64,000 bases of DNA, taken from NCBI GenBank assembly GCA_947597925.1, contig CANQFA010000001.1, positions 124,001-188,000 of the forward strand. Reading direction: 5' to 3'. Positions 1 to 7,846 of the stretch are shown piece after piece (position 1 is the stretch's first letter; every line of letters starts with the position of its first letter). The notes under the pieces were generated by a model, which did no database searches, was not told the origin of the DNA, and worked only from the letters and a program-made list of their open reading frames with translations. The stretch is from an uncultured Clostridia bacterium. Its GTDB lineage: Bacteria > Bacillota > Clostridia > Christensenellales > Borkfalkiaceae. A program made the translations under genes and the position numbers.

Positions 1-1236
1 GTTGAGCAGGAGCTCGACGCGGTCGATGGAGATGTACTCATCCTTCTGGTGGACGACGGACTCGTCGCCCTCCATCTCGGGACCGAAGGCCACGCCGTGC
101 TTGAGGGCGCGGGCATAGGTGCCGCCGCCGATGGCGATGGGCTCCGCCTTCTTCCCCGTGCACTCCTCGTAGACGCCGAGAAGGGTGGTGATGAGCTCAT
201 TGTCCTTGTCGCTGAGCAGGGGCTTCTGATGATAGATGGTCTCGTAGCTCACGCCGAACTTTCTCAGGATGACGTGCACGTCTTCCGCGGTCATGGTAGC
301 GGGATAGCGGATGTCGCAGCAGATCTGCAGGTCGTTTTTGCGATACTTGACGGTATTGGGCGAGAGGGTGAGGTTGCCCGTCTCATCCTGCAGCGTCTTG
401 AGTCCGTAGACATCGTCAAAGATGCAGGCGATGGCATGGCGCACCACGTCGCTCTTGTCCTCGAAGAACTTGAGGACGGGCAAGATGGCATTCTCTCCCT
501 TTTCGGGGGTGGAGCCGTGGGCGCTCTTGCCGTGGGCGACGATCTTCTTTCCCACGATGTCCAGCCCGAGGGCGCGCGCCTTCGTCACGGTGAGCGTGCG
601 GGGAGTCGCCTCGCAGTAGTCGCAGACCATGTTGTTGCTCGAGCCGCCCTCGAGGAAGAGGAAGGGCGCCTTGTTCATCCTGAAGTGCAGGCGCACGTGG
701 AGGATGCCCTTCTCCGCATAGATGACGGGAAAGTTTGCGTCGGGGGAGAAGCCCGTCTCGGGCAGATCCGCGACCTCCTTATAGTGGTCGATGCACGCCC
801 AGCCCGTCTCCTCGTTGCAGCCGACGATGAGCTTGATCTTTTTGGAGGGGACAAATCCCTCATCCTTGAGCGCCTTCAGAGCGTAGAGGCAGCAGATGGC
901 AGGCCCCTTGTCGTCCACGGCGCCCCGTCCCCAGATCTTGTTGTCCTCCACGATCCCGCTGAAGGGATCCTTGGTCCAGCCGTTGCCCGCAGGCACGACG
1001 TCGAGGTGGCAGAGCACGGCAAATTCTTCGGCGCCTTCGCCGAATTCCACGTCGCCGATATAGCCGCCGTAGTTATGGGTCACAAACCCCATGTCTTCCG
1101 CAAGCGCGAGGAAGTGCAGGAGGCAGTCGAGAGCCCCCTGACCGAAGGGCGCGGTGTGCGAATGCTTTTGGCGGGAGGAGTCGAAGCGGATACTTTCCGA
1201 GATGCTCCTTACTGCCGATGCGAGATACTCCTTCAT
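1..1236 (-). CDS. M20-family dipeptidase (PepV/Sapep-like), 3' end cut by the window
   Basis: Zinc-dependent M20 peptidase of the PepV/Sapep dipeptidase group, expected to hydrolyse dipeptides in the cytoplasm. The reverse strand is open from an ATG at 1236 to the window edge, giving 412 residues with the last part missing (family length about 450-470). Visible motifs in order are CHLDVVPAGNGW (metal ligand His and Asp), GRGAVDDKGP, the EETG catalytic/metal motif and a later AHGKSAHGS stretch typical of the M20 dimerisation region. A GGGAGA ribosome site precedes the chosen ATG. It is divergent from radC. The family is clear; the exact substrate is not. Confidence 0.85.
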   Translation of the reverse strand, partial: MKEYLASAVRSISESIRFDSSRQKHSHTAPFGQGALDCLLHFLALAEDMGFVTHNYGGYIGDVEFGEGAEEFAVLCHLDVVPAGNGWTKDPFSGIVEDNKIWGRGAVDDKGPAICCLYALKALKDEGFVPSKKIKLIVGCNEETGWACIDHYKEVADLPETGFSPDANFPVIYAEKGILHVRLHFRMNKAPFLFLEGGSSNNMVCDYCEATPRTLTVTKARALGLDIVGKKIVAHGKSAHGSTPEKGENAILPVLKFFEDKSDVVRHAIACIFDDVYGLKTLQDETGNLTLSPNTVKYRKNDLQICCDIRYPATMTAEDVHVILRKFGVSYETIYHQKPLLSDKDNELITTLLGVYEECTGKKAEPIAIGGGTYARALKHGVAFGPEMEGDESVVHQKDEYISIDRVELLLN

Positions 1237-1326
1237 CTTTCGAAATCTCCCTTGAGTCTGTATTACCGCATCCGGACGGAGGCCTCTTCCGAGAGGGTAG
1301 AGGACCCCACCTTCTGCAGCATGGTC

Positions 1327-1356
1327 ATTTTACCAAAAAACACGCGAGCTTGTCAA
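1327..1356 (-). promoter_or_regulatory. Promoter for the M20 dipeptidase gene
   Basis: TTGACA (1351-1356) and TAAAAT (1327-1332) on the reverse strand with an 18-bp spacer. The predicted start site lies close to an ATG at 1322, which opens a 19-codon reading frame ending at 1263, upstream of the peptidase start at 1236. Confidence 0.65.
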
Positions 1357-1463
1357 CTTAAATTATGAAAACGCCGCAAAGGAAAGAAATTATCAAACGG
1401 ACTTGATTTTTCGTAGAAATTCACGAAATCTTGGGTGATATTTGACGGGAAGGGGTCAAAAAA

Positions 1464-2171
1464 ATGCACGAAGGTCACAGAAACCGCATTCTCGAGCGGG
1501 CGGGAGCCGATCCCGCGGGACTACAGGACCATGAACTTGTCGAGGTCCTCCTATTCAATTGTATCCCCCGAAAGAACACAAACGACATCGCGCATGAGCT
1601 CCTGCGCCGCTTCGGTTCTTTGGGTGAAATTCTGGCGGCCGAGCGAAACGATCTGCTCGCCATCCCCGGGGTGGGGGAAAATACCGCCTCCTATCTCGCC
1701 TGCATCGGCGAGGCCATGCGCCGCGTCTCCGCGGTGGAGGTGCAGGCGGAGATCGTCATCGATCTCCACGACTTCGTGCGCGAGGCGGCCAAGCGGTTCG
1801 AGGGGGAGAAGGCCGAAGTCCTCGAGCTCAACCTCATCAACCGCCTCGGACAGATCACCCTCCGCAGGAGATTCACGAGTCACGACACGGATAAGGTGGT
1901 CCTGTCCGTCGGGCAGATCAACCGCATCATCGCGAACCATCCGACAAACGGCCTCCTCGTCGTCCACAACCACCTCGTGGGCGCCGCCCTGCCCTCGGCG
2001 GAGGACGACGACTTCACGGAGCGACTGCAGCTTCTGTGCTCCATGGCGGGCATCTTCTTCTATGACCACGTCATCGTGGGCCCCACGGGGCACTACAGCT
2101 ATTTCGAGAGCAATCGCATGGAGGAGATCCGCGCGAAATATACGGTAGGAGGGGTAATGAAAAAACCGTGA
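1464..2171 (+). CDS. radC: RadC-like JAB/MPN domain protein
   Basis: RadC family protein of 235 residues, close to the usual 220-230. The N-terminal half has the helix-hairpin-helix-like segment (LAIPGVGENTASYL, about residues 65-80) and the C-terminal half the JAMM metal motif HNH-x7-S-x2-D in VVHNHLVGAALPSAEDDD. The usual HNHPSG is changed to HNHLVG, but the metal-binding His, His and Asp are kept. The start follows a GAAGGGG ribosome site. The stop overlaps the histidine kinase start by 4 bases (GTGA). The cellular role of RadC is unsettled, so no repair function is claimed. Confidence 0.9.
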   Translation: MHEGHRNRILERAGADPAGLQDHELVEVLLFNCIPRKNTNDIAHELLRRFGSLGEILAAERNDLLAIPGVGENTASYLACIGEAMRRVSAVEVQAEIVIDLHDFVREAAKRFEGEKAEVLELNLINRLGQITLRRRFTSHDTDKVVLSVGQINRIIANHPTNGLLVVHNHLVGAALPSAEDDDFTERLQLLCSMAGIFFYDHVIVGPTGHYSYFESNRMEEIRAKYTVGGVMKKP

Positions 2172-3421
2172 AAGATCAGCACGCGTCCGCGAAACGGGAG
2201 AACGACCTGAAGCGCCTCACGGACTTTCTCCTCAAATACAGCAAGGGCATCATCTTCCTGCTCATCCTCATCATCGGCACCGTCCTTTTGGTGAGTAACT
2301 GGAATGCGGTGTATTTCGACGGCATCCGCTCGTGGTATGTCCTGCTGCCCGTCACCATCTTCTTTGCCACGGAAAATGCGGTCAAGCTCTGGGCGCTCAG
2401 AAATTTTAATGAAAAGATCGCCTTTTATGTCATGGACGTCGTGGCGCTCCTCCTGCTCACCATCTTTTCCAACGGCAGCCTCATCTCCACCCTGTATATC
2501 ATCATCCTCTCCGACTTCTACCTGAGCCAGCAAAAGCTCAAGAGCAATGCGGTCATGGGGGTGTCGTGCATCGTCATCTTCCTCGTCACCTTCGCCGTGT
2601 CGGGGTCGCTGAAGGGGGAGGAGGTCAATATCATCTCCATCATCTCGAGCGCGGTCAATGACCTCCTGCTCATAGGATTGCACTTCTTCGTGCTCAACTT
2701 TGCCATCCAGATCTACCTCAAAAACAGGGAGCTTGCGGTGGCGCTCGACGAGCTCAACGAGAGCAACGAGAAACTGCAGAAGGCCTACCTCGAGCTGCAG
2801 GAGATCACCGCTCTCGAGGAGAGACAGCGCATCGCAAAGGAGATCCACGACACGGCGGGGCACTCCATCACGACGGTCATCATGCAGACGGAGGCGGCGC
2901 GCCTCGTCGTGGAGAGCGACCCGCAGGAGGCGAAGCGAAAGATAGACGCCGCCAACCTGCAGGCCAAGCATGCCCTCGAAGAGCTCAGGGAGAGCGTGCA
3001 TCTCCTCTCGGGACAGAGGGAGGGGCAGACCCTCCGCGACCAGCTCCTCGAGATCGTACACGACTCCACGGACGGCACCGACATCGCCGTCCGCTACGAC
3101 ATCGACGACGTGACCCTCTGCGACGCAAAGAGGCGCTTCTTCCTCAACGCGCTCAAGGAGGGCATCTCAAACGGTCTCCGCCACGGCGGGGCGACCGCAT
3201 TTTGGTTCGAACTCAAGAGAGAGGGGGACACGGTGCGCTTTCTGCTCTCCGACAACGGCACGGGGCTCGAGATCTCGGAGCTCAAGGAGGGCTTCGGGCT
3301 CACCGCCATGTCCCGCCGCGCCGCCTCCCTCGGGGGAGAAGTTTGGTTTGAGACGGAGCCCGAGGAGGGCTTCGAGATCCATGTGACAATGCCCGCAGAC
3401 GGCAAGGAGGAGGAATCATGA
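2168..3421 (+). CDS. Membrane sensor histidine kinase, NarL/LuxR partner type (HisKA_3)
   Basis: Sensor kinase of 417 residues that starts with GTG overlapping the radC stop. About six hydrophobic segments (residues 27-180) form the membrane sensor. A coiled-coil stretch (185-215) leads to the HisKA_3 phospho-acceptor site ERQRIAKEIHDTAGH with His227. The HATPase_c domain ends the protein, with N-box residues near NALKEGISNGLRHG and the DNGTG and GFGLTAM glycine motifs. It overlaps the response regulator start by ATGA, so the two form one translationally coupled pair. The signal sensed cannot be read from sequence. Confidence 0.92.
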   Translation: MKDQHASAKRENDLKRLTDFLLKYSKGIIFLLILIIGTVLLVSNWNAVYFDGIRSWYVLLPVTIFFATENAVKLWALRNFNEKIAFYVMDVVALLLLTIFSNGSLISTLYIIILSDFYLSQQKLKSNAVMGVSCIVIFLVTFAVSGSLKGEEVNIISIISSAVNDLLLIGLHFFVLNFAIQIYLKNRELAVALDELNESNEKLQKAYLELQEITALEERQRIAKEIHDTAGHSITTVIMQTEAARLVVESDPQEAKRKIDAANLQAKHALEELRESVHLLSGQREGQTLRDQLLEIVHDSTDGTDIAVRYDIDDVTLCDAKRRFFLNALKEGISNGLRHGGATAFWFELKREGDTVRFLLSDNGTGLEISELKEGFGLTAMSRRAASLGGEVWFETEPEEGFEIHVTMPADGKEEES

Positions 3422-4065
3422 AGATCAAAGTGCTCATCGTGGACGATCAGCTCATTCTGGCAGACGGCATCCGCAGCGTGCTCTCGACCTGCCCCGACCT
3501 CGAAGTGGTGGGGGTGGCGCAAGACGGCTTCCGCGCCCTCGAGGAGGTGGAGCGGAGCGCGCCCGACGTGGTGCTCATGGACATCCGCATGCCCAATATG
3601 AACGGCGTCATCGCCACCCGCGAGATCAAGAAGAAGAGCCCGGATACCAAGGTGGTCATCCTCACCACCTTCGACGACAGCGACTATATCCTGAATGCCA
3701 TCAACAACGGGGCGAGCGGATATCTCCTGAAGGATGTCTCGGCCTCCGCCCTCATCGATGCCATCAAAAACGCCTACGCGGGGGATACCATCCTTCCCGC
3801 GAAGATCGCCCGCCGCATCGCCGACGCCGCCCGCATGGTGAGCGCCGACCGCGAGATCCGCCTCAAGAAGAGATTCGGCCTCTCCGACCGCGAGGTAGAG
3901 GTCGCTCTGATGGTCTACGAGGGCTTTACGAATAAGCAGATCGCCTCGGCGCTCAAGCTCTCCGACGGTACCGCGCGCAACTATATCTCCGCGGTCTACG
4001 AAAAGCTCGGCGCCTCCTCGCGCAGCGACGCCCTCGCCGCCATCCGCACCTCCCTCGAAGCTTGA
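3418..4065 (+). CDS. LuxR/NarL-family response regulator
   Basis: Two-domain response regulator of 215 residues. The receiver domain (1-120) has the acidic pair near IVDDQ, phospho-acceptor Asp55 in VVLMDIRMP, a Thr in ILTTFD and Lys in YLLKDVS. The C-terminal LuxR-type helix-turn-helix (about 150-205) contains LSDREVEVALMVYEG and GTARNYIS. It is the cognate partner of the kinase encoded immediately upstream, with overlapping start and stop. The target genes are unknown. The repeat-rich region downstream carries no further gene of this operon. Confidence 0.93.
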   Translation: MKIKVLIVDDQLILADGIRSVLSTCPDLEVVGVAQDGFRALEEVERSAPDVVLMDIRMPNMNGVIATREIKKKSPDTKVVILTTFDDSDYILNAINNGASGYLLKDVSASALIDAIKNAYAGDTILPAKIARRIADAARMVSADREIRLKKRFGLSDREVEVALMVYEGFTNKQIASALKLSDGTARNYISAVYEKLGASSRSDALAAIRTSLEA

Positions 4066-4084
4066 GGGAGGAGAAAAGCACTCT

Positions 4085-4330
4085 GATTATGTCACCCTGA
4101 AAAGCGTTCCAATGTGTCATTCTGAAAAGCCTTCCAATATGTCATTCTGAGCCTGTCGAAGAATCGCCGCAGTCTTACGTCATTCCGAACGAATGTGAGG
4201 AATCTCGGGCTTGAGATTTCTCGCTACGCTCGAAATGACGTGTACAGAAGGCTAAGGCGATGTTTCGACTATGCTCAACATGACATGATTATAGCGTCGT
4301 GTCGGTACACGATTATAACATCTTGTCGGT
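4085..4330. repeat. Intergenic palindromic repeat cluster A
   Basis: A gene-free stretch made of short repeats. Two near-identical units of about 25 nt (CTTCCAAT, then GTCATTCTGA) lie at about 4103-4150. A longer unit follows at 4178-4241 that begins GTCATTCCGAACGAATG and ends CGAAATGAC, so its ends are inverted (GTCATT/AATGAC). The same long unit recurs at 5275. No reading frame here looks protein-like. Confidence 0.75.
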
Positions 4331-4351
4331 CCCTCCCATCACAAAACCATG

Positions 4352-4384
4352 AAAAAACAGCGGAACGAAATCGTTTCGCTGTTT
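4352..4384 (-). terminator. Intrinsic terminator downstream of the pilin gene
   Basis: A 14-bp stem (4355-4368 with 4371-4384, one G-U pair) with a 2-nt loop. On the reverse strand it is followed by six T, so it ends transcription coming from the pilin-like gene at 4967-4539. Confidence 0.75.
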
Positions 4385-4538
4385 CTCCGCATCCTTACAT
4401 CCCTGTCGGGTGCGGACTATGCAATGCGGATACCCTTGCCTGAACATCCGCCTTGCTTCGTTTTTTCGGCATGCATCTCATGCCATCCCTTTGGCCGTTT
4501 GTCCCTAACGGTCGGTAAAATGAGATTGTAAAAAGGAG

Positions 4539-4967
4539 TTATTTAATGTCGGCGTACTTGACCGTGACGTAGAGAGTATACGTACTACCGCTTACGCCAG
4601 ACGTCTCATCCGCATAAGGATTTTCCTGATCCGTTCCATCAGCAGTAAAGTTCCCTTTAATATCGGCCTTGTTGATTGTCCATTCGTCCGTTTCGGAATT
4701 ATAAACACCTTTTGCATACCATTCGGTGCAAGGCGTCTTCTCGTCGGTCTCGGCATCGGTATAATACAGTAAAGTATCATCCGAAAGGATCTCAGCAACT
4801 ACCATGCCCCTGAGGGTACGCTCGTTGGCCTCAATAGTCGCCTCTTTTGCTTTGGTAAGAGCCCCGACGAAAATCGGCACTGCAATGGCGACGAGGACGG
4901 CGATGATCGCGACGACGATCAGGAGCTCGGCAAGCGTGAAGCCTTTTTTGTTGTTCTTTCTTTGCAT
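4539..4967 (-). CDS. Type IV pilin-like protein (major pseudopilin)
   Basis: Prepilin of 142 residues. The N terminus has a short basic leader ending KKG^FTLAELL, the prepilin peptidase site with Glu at position 5 of the mature protein. A hydrophobic helix (VVAIIAVLVAIAVPIFV) and a polar C-terminal domain follow. AAGGAG lies 7 nt before the ATG. Pilins of this type assemble into type IV pili, competence pseudopili or type II secretion pseudopili; no assembly ATPase or prepilin peptidase is in the window, so the system cannot be named. The gene stands alone between repeat clusters and has its own terminator. Confidence 0.88.
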   Translation of the reverse strand: MQRKNNKKGFTLAELLIVVAIIAVLVAIAVPIFVGALTKAKEATIEANERTLRGMVVAEILSDDTLLYYTDAETDEKTPCTEWYAKGVYNSETDEWTINKADIKGNFTADGTDQENPYADETSGVSGSTYTLYVTVKYADIK

Positions 4968-5143
4968 TGTTCTTCTCCTTAAAAAATCATGATTTTTTAT
5001 AGCATTCGCCGCAGGGACGTTACGGCGCCACTACCCGAGGCAGATGTACATAGAATACGTTAATCCGTGTACCATGTCGGGGGAGGAGGCGGCGCATGCT
5101 TTGCTTGTAATTAAAAATTTCTTAAAAAAATCGGGCAATTCGC

Positions 5144-5172
5144 TTGACGAATACACCGAACGGTGCTATAAT
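5144..5172 (+). promoter_or_regulatory. Strong promoter with no gene behind it
   Basis: TTGACG (5144-5149), a 17-bp spacer and TATAAT (5167-5172). The predicted start, near 5179, coincides with the first base of a terminator hairpin (5180-5222), so only a short hairpin RNA would be made. Confidence 0.75.
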
Positions 5173-5179
5173 GACAATA

Positions 5180-5222
5180 AAGAAGTCCATAGATTAACGT
5201 AATCTATGGACTTCTTTTTTTG
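5180..5222 (+). ncRNA. Candidate hairpin mini-RNA / terminator
   Basis: A perfect 17-bp stem (5180-5196 with 5200-5216), a 3-nt loop and a 7-T tail. It has the form of an intrinsic terminator but starts about 7 nt after a near-consensus -10 box. The expected transcript is about 43 nt and is almost all hairpin. It may be an insulator, a small RNA or a start-site decoy. No coding potential. Confidence 0.5.
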
Positions 5223-5266
5223 CGTTTTCGAAGGACGGGATTTCTCCTCCCTTCGGTCGTCGAAAT

Positions 5267-5530
5267 GACAGGACACGTCATTCCGAACGAATGTGAGGAA
5301 TCTCGGGCTTGAGATTTCTCGCTACGCTACTTCGTCGCTGCGCTCCTCGTGCCGCGCTTGGTTCACAATAGAAGCTTCGCGCGGGGCGAAATGACGTAAA
5401 GGGCGCGGGGCGAAATGACGTGAACGGAAGGCTAAGGCGATGTTTCGACTTCGCTACTTCGTCGCTGCGCTCCTCGTGCCGACCTTAGAGCACAATAGAA
5501 GCCTCGGTCGGGGCAACATGACACGATTAT
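5267..5530. repeat. Intergenic palindromic repeat cluster B (composite units)
   Basis: The long unit of cluster A is repeated from 5275. Here it is interrupted by a block starting CTTCGTCGCTGCGCTCCTCG, which occurs twice (5330-5385 and 5456-5507). Each block contains a hairpin with the shared loop part ACAATAGAAGC. The arms differ between copies but remain complementary. The stretch 4968-5583 holds no gene. Confidence 0.75.
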
Positions 5531-5551
5531 AGTGCATCAATATGACAAAAT

Positions 5552-5580
5552 GACAGCACCCCGCGGGTCGGGGTGCTGTC
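5552..5580 (-). terminator. Terminator of the RNase P RNA gene
   Basis: A GC-rich stem (GACAGCACCCC with GGGGTGCTGTC) followed on the reverse strand by a T-rich tail, placed just after the 3' end of rnpB. Confidence 0.65.
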
Positions 5581-5583
5581 ATA

Positions 5584-5928
5584 ATCCGAGACGGACCTAT
5601 AAGCCGGGTTCTGTCGAGCGCGGTCATTTATCTAGGCCCTGCGTCGCCGCAAGGCTCGAGCGTTATTCACGGCTATGTTCGGACGGGCAGCCCTATAGAG
5701 AACATAGCCCAAACTTGCATCGGACGGGGTTTACATGGCACGAAGCGTTACCGTTTCGTCGGTGAGCTCTTACCTCGCCGTTCCACCCTTACCCCATGCG
5801 GGGCGGTTTATTTCTGTTGCACTTTCCTTGAAGTCGCCTTCACCTGACGTTATCAGGCGTCCTGCCCTGTGATGCCCGGACTTTCCTCATCGCAAAAATG
5901 CGCCGCGGCCGCGCAGTCCGCTCGGATC
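5584..5928 (-). ncRNA. rnpB: RNase P RNA (bacterial type A)
   Basis: Catalytic RNA of ribonuclease P, which matures tRNA 5' ends. On the reverse strand the 5' part has the conserved GAGGAAAGUCCGGGC block. The centre has AAACCGCC and the GGUAAGGGUGGAA-like segment. The 3' part has ACAGAACCCGGCUUA, followed by a strand that can pair with the 5' end to close helix P1. Length (about 345 nt) and block order fit type A. The ends are estimated from the P1 pairing, the promoter at 5935-5964 and the terminator at 5552-5580. The forward reading frames across this region are not real genes. Confidence 0.95.
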
Positions 5929-5934
5929 GACTGT

Positions 5935-5964
5935 ATTATACCACGCCTTCGGGGAAAAAGTCAT
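5935..5964 (-). promoter_or_regulatory. rnpB promoter
   Basis: TATAAT (5935-5940) on the reverse strand, with ATGACT at 18 bp as a weak -35. It lies 7-10 nt ahead of the predicted RNase P RNA start. Confidence 0.6.
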
Positions 5965-5987
5965 CTGTTTTCGGGTCAATTTTCCGC

Positions 5988-6022
5988 AAACGGGGGAGAA
6001 TTTCGGAATTTCCCCCGTTTTT
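5988..6022 (+). terminator. Terminator-like hairpin between rnpB and the lgt-like gene
   Basis: Arms AAACGGGGGA and TCCCCCGTTT followed by five T on the forward strand. No forward gene lies directly upstream, so it may stop antisense transcription through rnpB before the next promoter at 6024. Confidence 0.5.
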
Positions 6023-6023
6023 C

Positions 6024-6052
6024 TTGCAATTTTCACCGATTGGTGTTACAAT
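6024..6052 (+). promoter_or_regulatory. Promoter of the lgt-like/CPBP operon
   Basis: TTGCAA (6024-6029), 17 bp, TACAAT (6047-6052). The -10 overlaps the ATG at 6051, which rules that codon out as the start and supports the ATG at 6075. Confidence 0.75.
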
Positions 6053-6074
6053 GAAAAAAACGAGGAGGTGGCCC

Positions 6075-6926
6075 ATGTTTCCGAATGAAGTCTTTTTGGG
6101 GCTCGATCTCTACTGGTGGATGATCGTCATCGGCGTACTTGCCGCCATGGCGTGCTTCCGCCTCTTCTATGAGCAGGCAGGGCTCTCCACCCGCGTCTTC
6201 AATTTTTCCCTCATCTGCGCCGTCTTTGGGATCTTCCTCGGCTATCTTTCTGCCGTCCTCTTTCAGTCATGGTATGCCTATCTTGCGTCAGGCGTCTTCG
6301 AATTCGGTGTGGGCGCCACCTTTTACGGAGGGCTCATCGGCGCCATCGCCGTCGTGCTCGCCATCTATTTCGGGGCGGGGCACTTCCTCTTCAAGGACAA
6401 GCGCCATCTCTATGAGTTCAACCGCATGCTCTCCCTCATCTTTCCCTGCATCGTCATTGCCCATGCGCTCGGGCGGGTGGGGTGTCTCTTCGAGGGATGC
6501 TGCTACGGCGCCGTGACGGACAGTTGGGTGGGGATCATGATGTATTCGGGCGGAGAATGGGCAAAACGCGTCCCCATCCAGCTATTTGAGGCCATTTTCC
6601 TCGCCCTTCTCTTCCTCGTCCTCCTCTTCCTCGTGGTGAAAAAGAAAAATGAGTACACCATGAGCATCTACTTCATCGCCTACGGCGTGTGGCGCTTTGT
6701 CATCGAGTATTTCCGCGACGACATGCGGGGGGCCTCGGGCATCTCCTTCCTCACGCCCTCCCAGCTCACCGCCATCCTGATGGTCCTCGCAGGCATCGCC
6801 TATATCTTCTTCTACAAATATTGGCTGAAGGCGCGGCTCGAAAAATTCGCCCCGACCGAAAAGACCCCACCCATGTCCGAAGGAGAGGGTCAAAATGAGG
6901 AAAAAACCGATGCGCAGGCGGGATAA
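6075..6926 (+). CDS. Prolipoprotein diacylglyceryl transferase family protein (GCCYG type)
   Basis: Integral membrane protein of 283 residues with about seven hydrophobic segments. It contains the Lgt-family core HALGRVGCLFEGCCYG (His130, Arg134). Classical Lgt has GRxGNFxNxE at this place; the GCCYG form is a known divergent branch, so transfer of diacylglycerol to prolipoproteins is likely but not certain. The start at 6075 follows GAGGAGG with 6-nt spacing. The C-terminal tail is charged. The stop overlaps the next gene by 32 bases, which suggests coupled translation with the CPBP protease. Confidence 0.8.
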   Translation: MFPNEVFLGLDLYWWMIVIGVLAAMACFRLFYEQAGLSTRVFNFSLICAVFGIFLGYLSAVLFQSWYAYLASGVFEFGVGATFYGGLIGAIAVVLAIYFGAGHFLFKDKRHLYEFNRMLSLIFPCIVIAHALGRVGCLFEGCCYGAVTDSWVGIMMYSGGEWAKRVPIQLFEAIFLALLFLVLLFLVVKKKNEYTMSIYFIAYGVWRFVIEYFRDDMRGASGISFLTPSQLTAILMVLAGIAYIFFYKYWLKARLEKFAPTEKTPPMSEGEGQNEEKTDAQAG

Positions 6927-7674
6927 ATTCATCCTCGCGGCCCTCCTCGTCCTCACAGGCGTCTCCTTTGTGCTCTATGCGGTGCAGGAGTTCATTCCGT
7001 GGGAGGGAGCGGCGAAGGACATCCTCTTTGCGGCGCTTCCGCGCGCGACGGTGGGGGCACTCCTCCTCTTTCTCATCGCGACGAGGGGAAATGCCGCCCT
7101 GCTGCGTCCCAAGTGGCGGGTGGGGGACCTCCTGTGGAGCCTGCCCTGCCTCGCGGTCGCCGTAGTAAATTTTCCCTTCTCGGCGCTCGCCTCGGGGGCG
7201 GCCTATATCAAATGGCCCGAGATAATCCCGCTCTTTCTCTTCAAATGCCTCTCCATCGCGGTCATGGAGGAGGGATTTTTCCGCGGCCTGCTCCTGCCCT
7301 ATCTGCGAGAAAACGGCCGCACGGGAAAATTGCTCCCCGCCGTGCTCCTCTCCTCCCTGCTCTTCGCCGCCATGCACCTCATCAATCTCGCCTTCGGGGC
7401 GGGCGTGGGGGCGACTTTTTTGCAGGTGGGGTACACTTTTCTCATAGGATGCATGCTCGCCGTGCTTCTCTTCCGCACGGGAAATCTCTACCTTGCGATC
7501 TTCATCCACTTCCTCTTCGATGTCGGCGGGACCATCGTCACCGACCTCGGCGCGGGGAGTTTTCAGGATATGACCTTCTGGATCTTGACCGCCGTCGTGG
7601 GCGTCCTCGCCGCCGTGCATGTCGTAGCAGCGCTCGTCCGCATGCTGCGCGGCAAGACCCTCCCGCGCCTGTAG
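6895..7674 (+). CDS. CPBP-family intramembrane metalloprotease
   Basis: Membrane protein of 259 residues of the CPBP (CAAX protease/bacteriocin-processing, Abi) family. The three family motifs are visible: MEEGFFRG (EExxxR, about residue 125), FAAMHLIN (motif 2 with His) and HFLFDVGG (motif 3 with His and Asp). These residues form the presumed metal/catalytic site inside the membrane. It overlaps the lgt-like gene and ends just before a terminator, so the pair is a two-gene operon. The substrate is unknown. Confidence 0.88.
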   Translation: MRKKPMRRRDKFILAALLVLTGVSFVLYAVQEFIPWEGAAKDILFAALPRATVGALLLFLIATRGNAALLRPKWRVGDLLWSLPCLAVAVVNFPFSALASGAAYIKWPEIIPLFLFKCLSIAVMEEGFFRGLLLPYLRENGRTGKLLPAVLLSSLLFAAMHLINLAFGAGVGATFLQVGYTFLIGCMLAVLLFRTGNLYLAIFIHFLFDVGGTIVTDLGAGSFQDMTFWILTAVVGVLAAVHVVAALVRMLRGKTLPRL

Positions 7675-7693
7675 CGCCCCGCAAGGCCCATCG

Positions 7694-7719
7694 CCGTCCT
7701 CAGCCGAGGGCGGTTTTTT
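7694..7719 (+). terminator. Terminator after the CPBP gene
   Basis: Stem CCGTCCTC/GAGGGCGG (one G-U pair), 4-nt loop, six T. Confidence 0.8.
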
Positions 7720-7846
7720 CTTCTCCGCATTGCAAAAACTGCGAAAGAGGGGCTTTTTCCCAAACTTTCACAGAAAATTTACACTTTTTTTACAGAATTA
7801 TGCCCGTTCCTCTTGACTTTCCGCATATTATGATCGTGCAAGGAAC

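Noticed and set aside
49-1368. A 439-codon forward frame over the left end
   Set aside because: It is antisense to the M20 dipeptidase, whose motifs (HLDVVP, GRGAVDDKGP, EETG) are on the reverse strand. GC-rich codon bias leaves such mirror frames open.
4085-5530. CRISPR array
   Set aside because: Repeats are palindromic, irregularly spaced and composite, with no unique spacers of equal length and no cas genes nearby.
5898-6074. N-terminal extension of the Lgt-like protein
   Set aside because: It overlaps rnpB, the rnpB promoter and the gene's own -35/-10 boxes.
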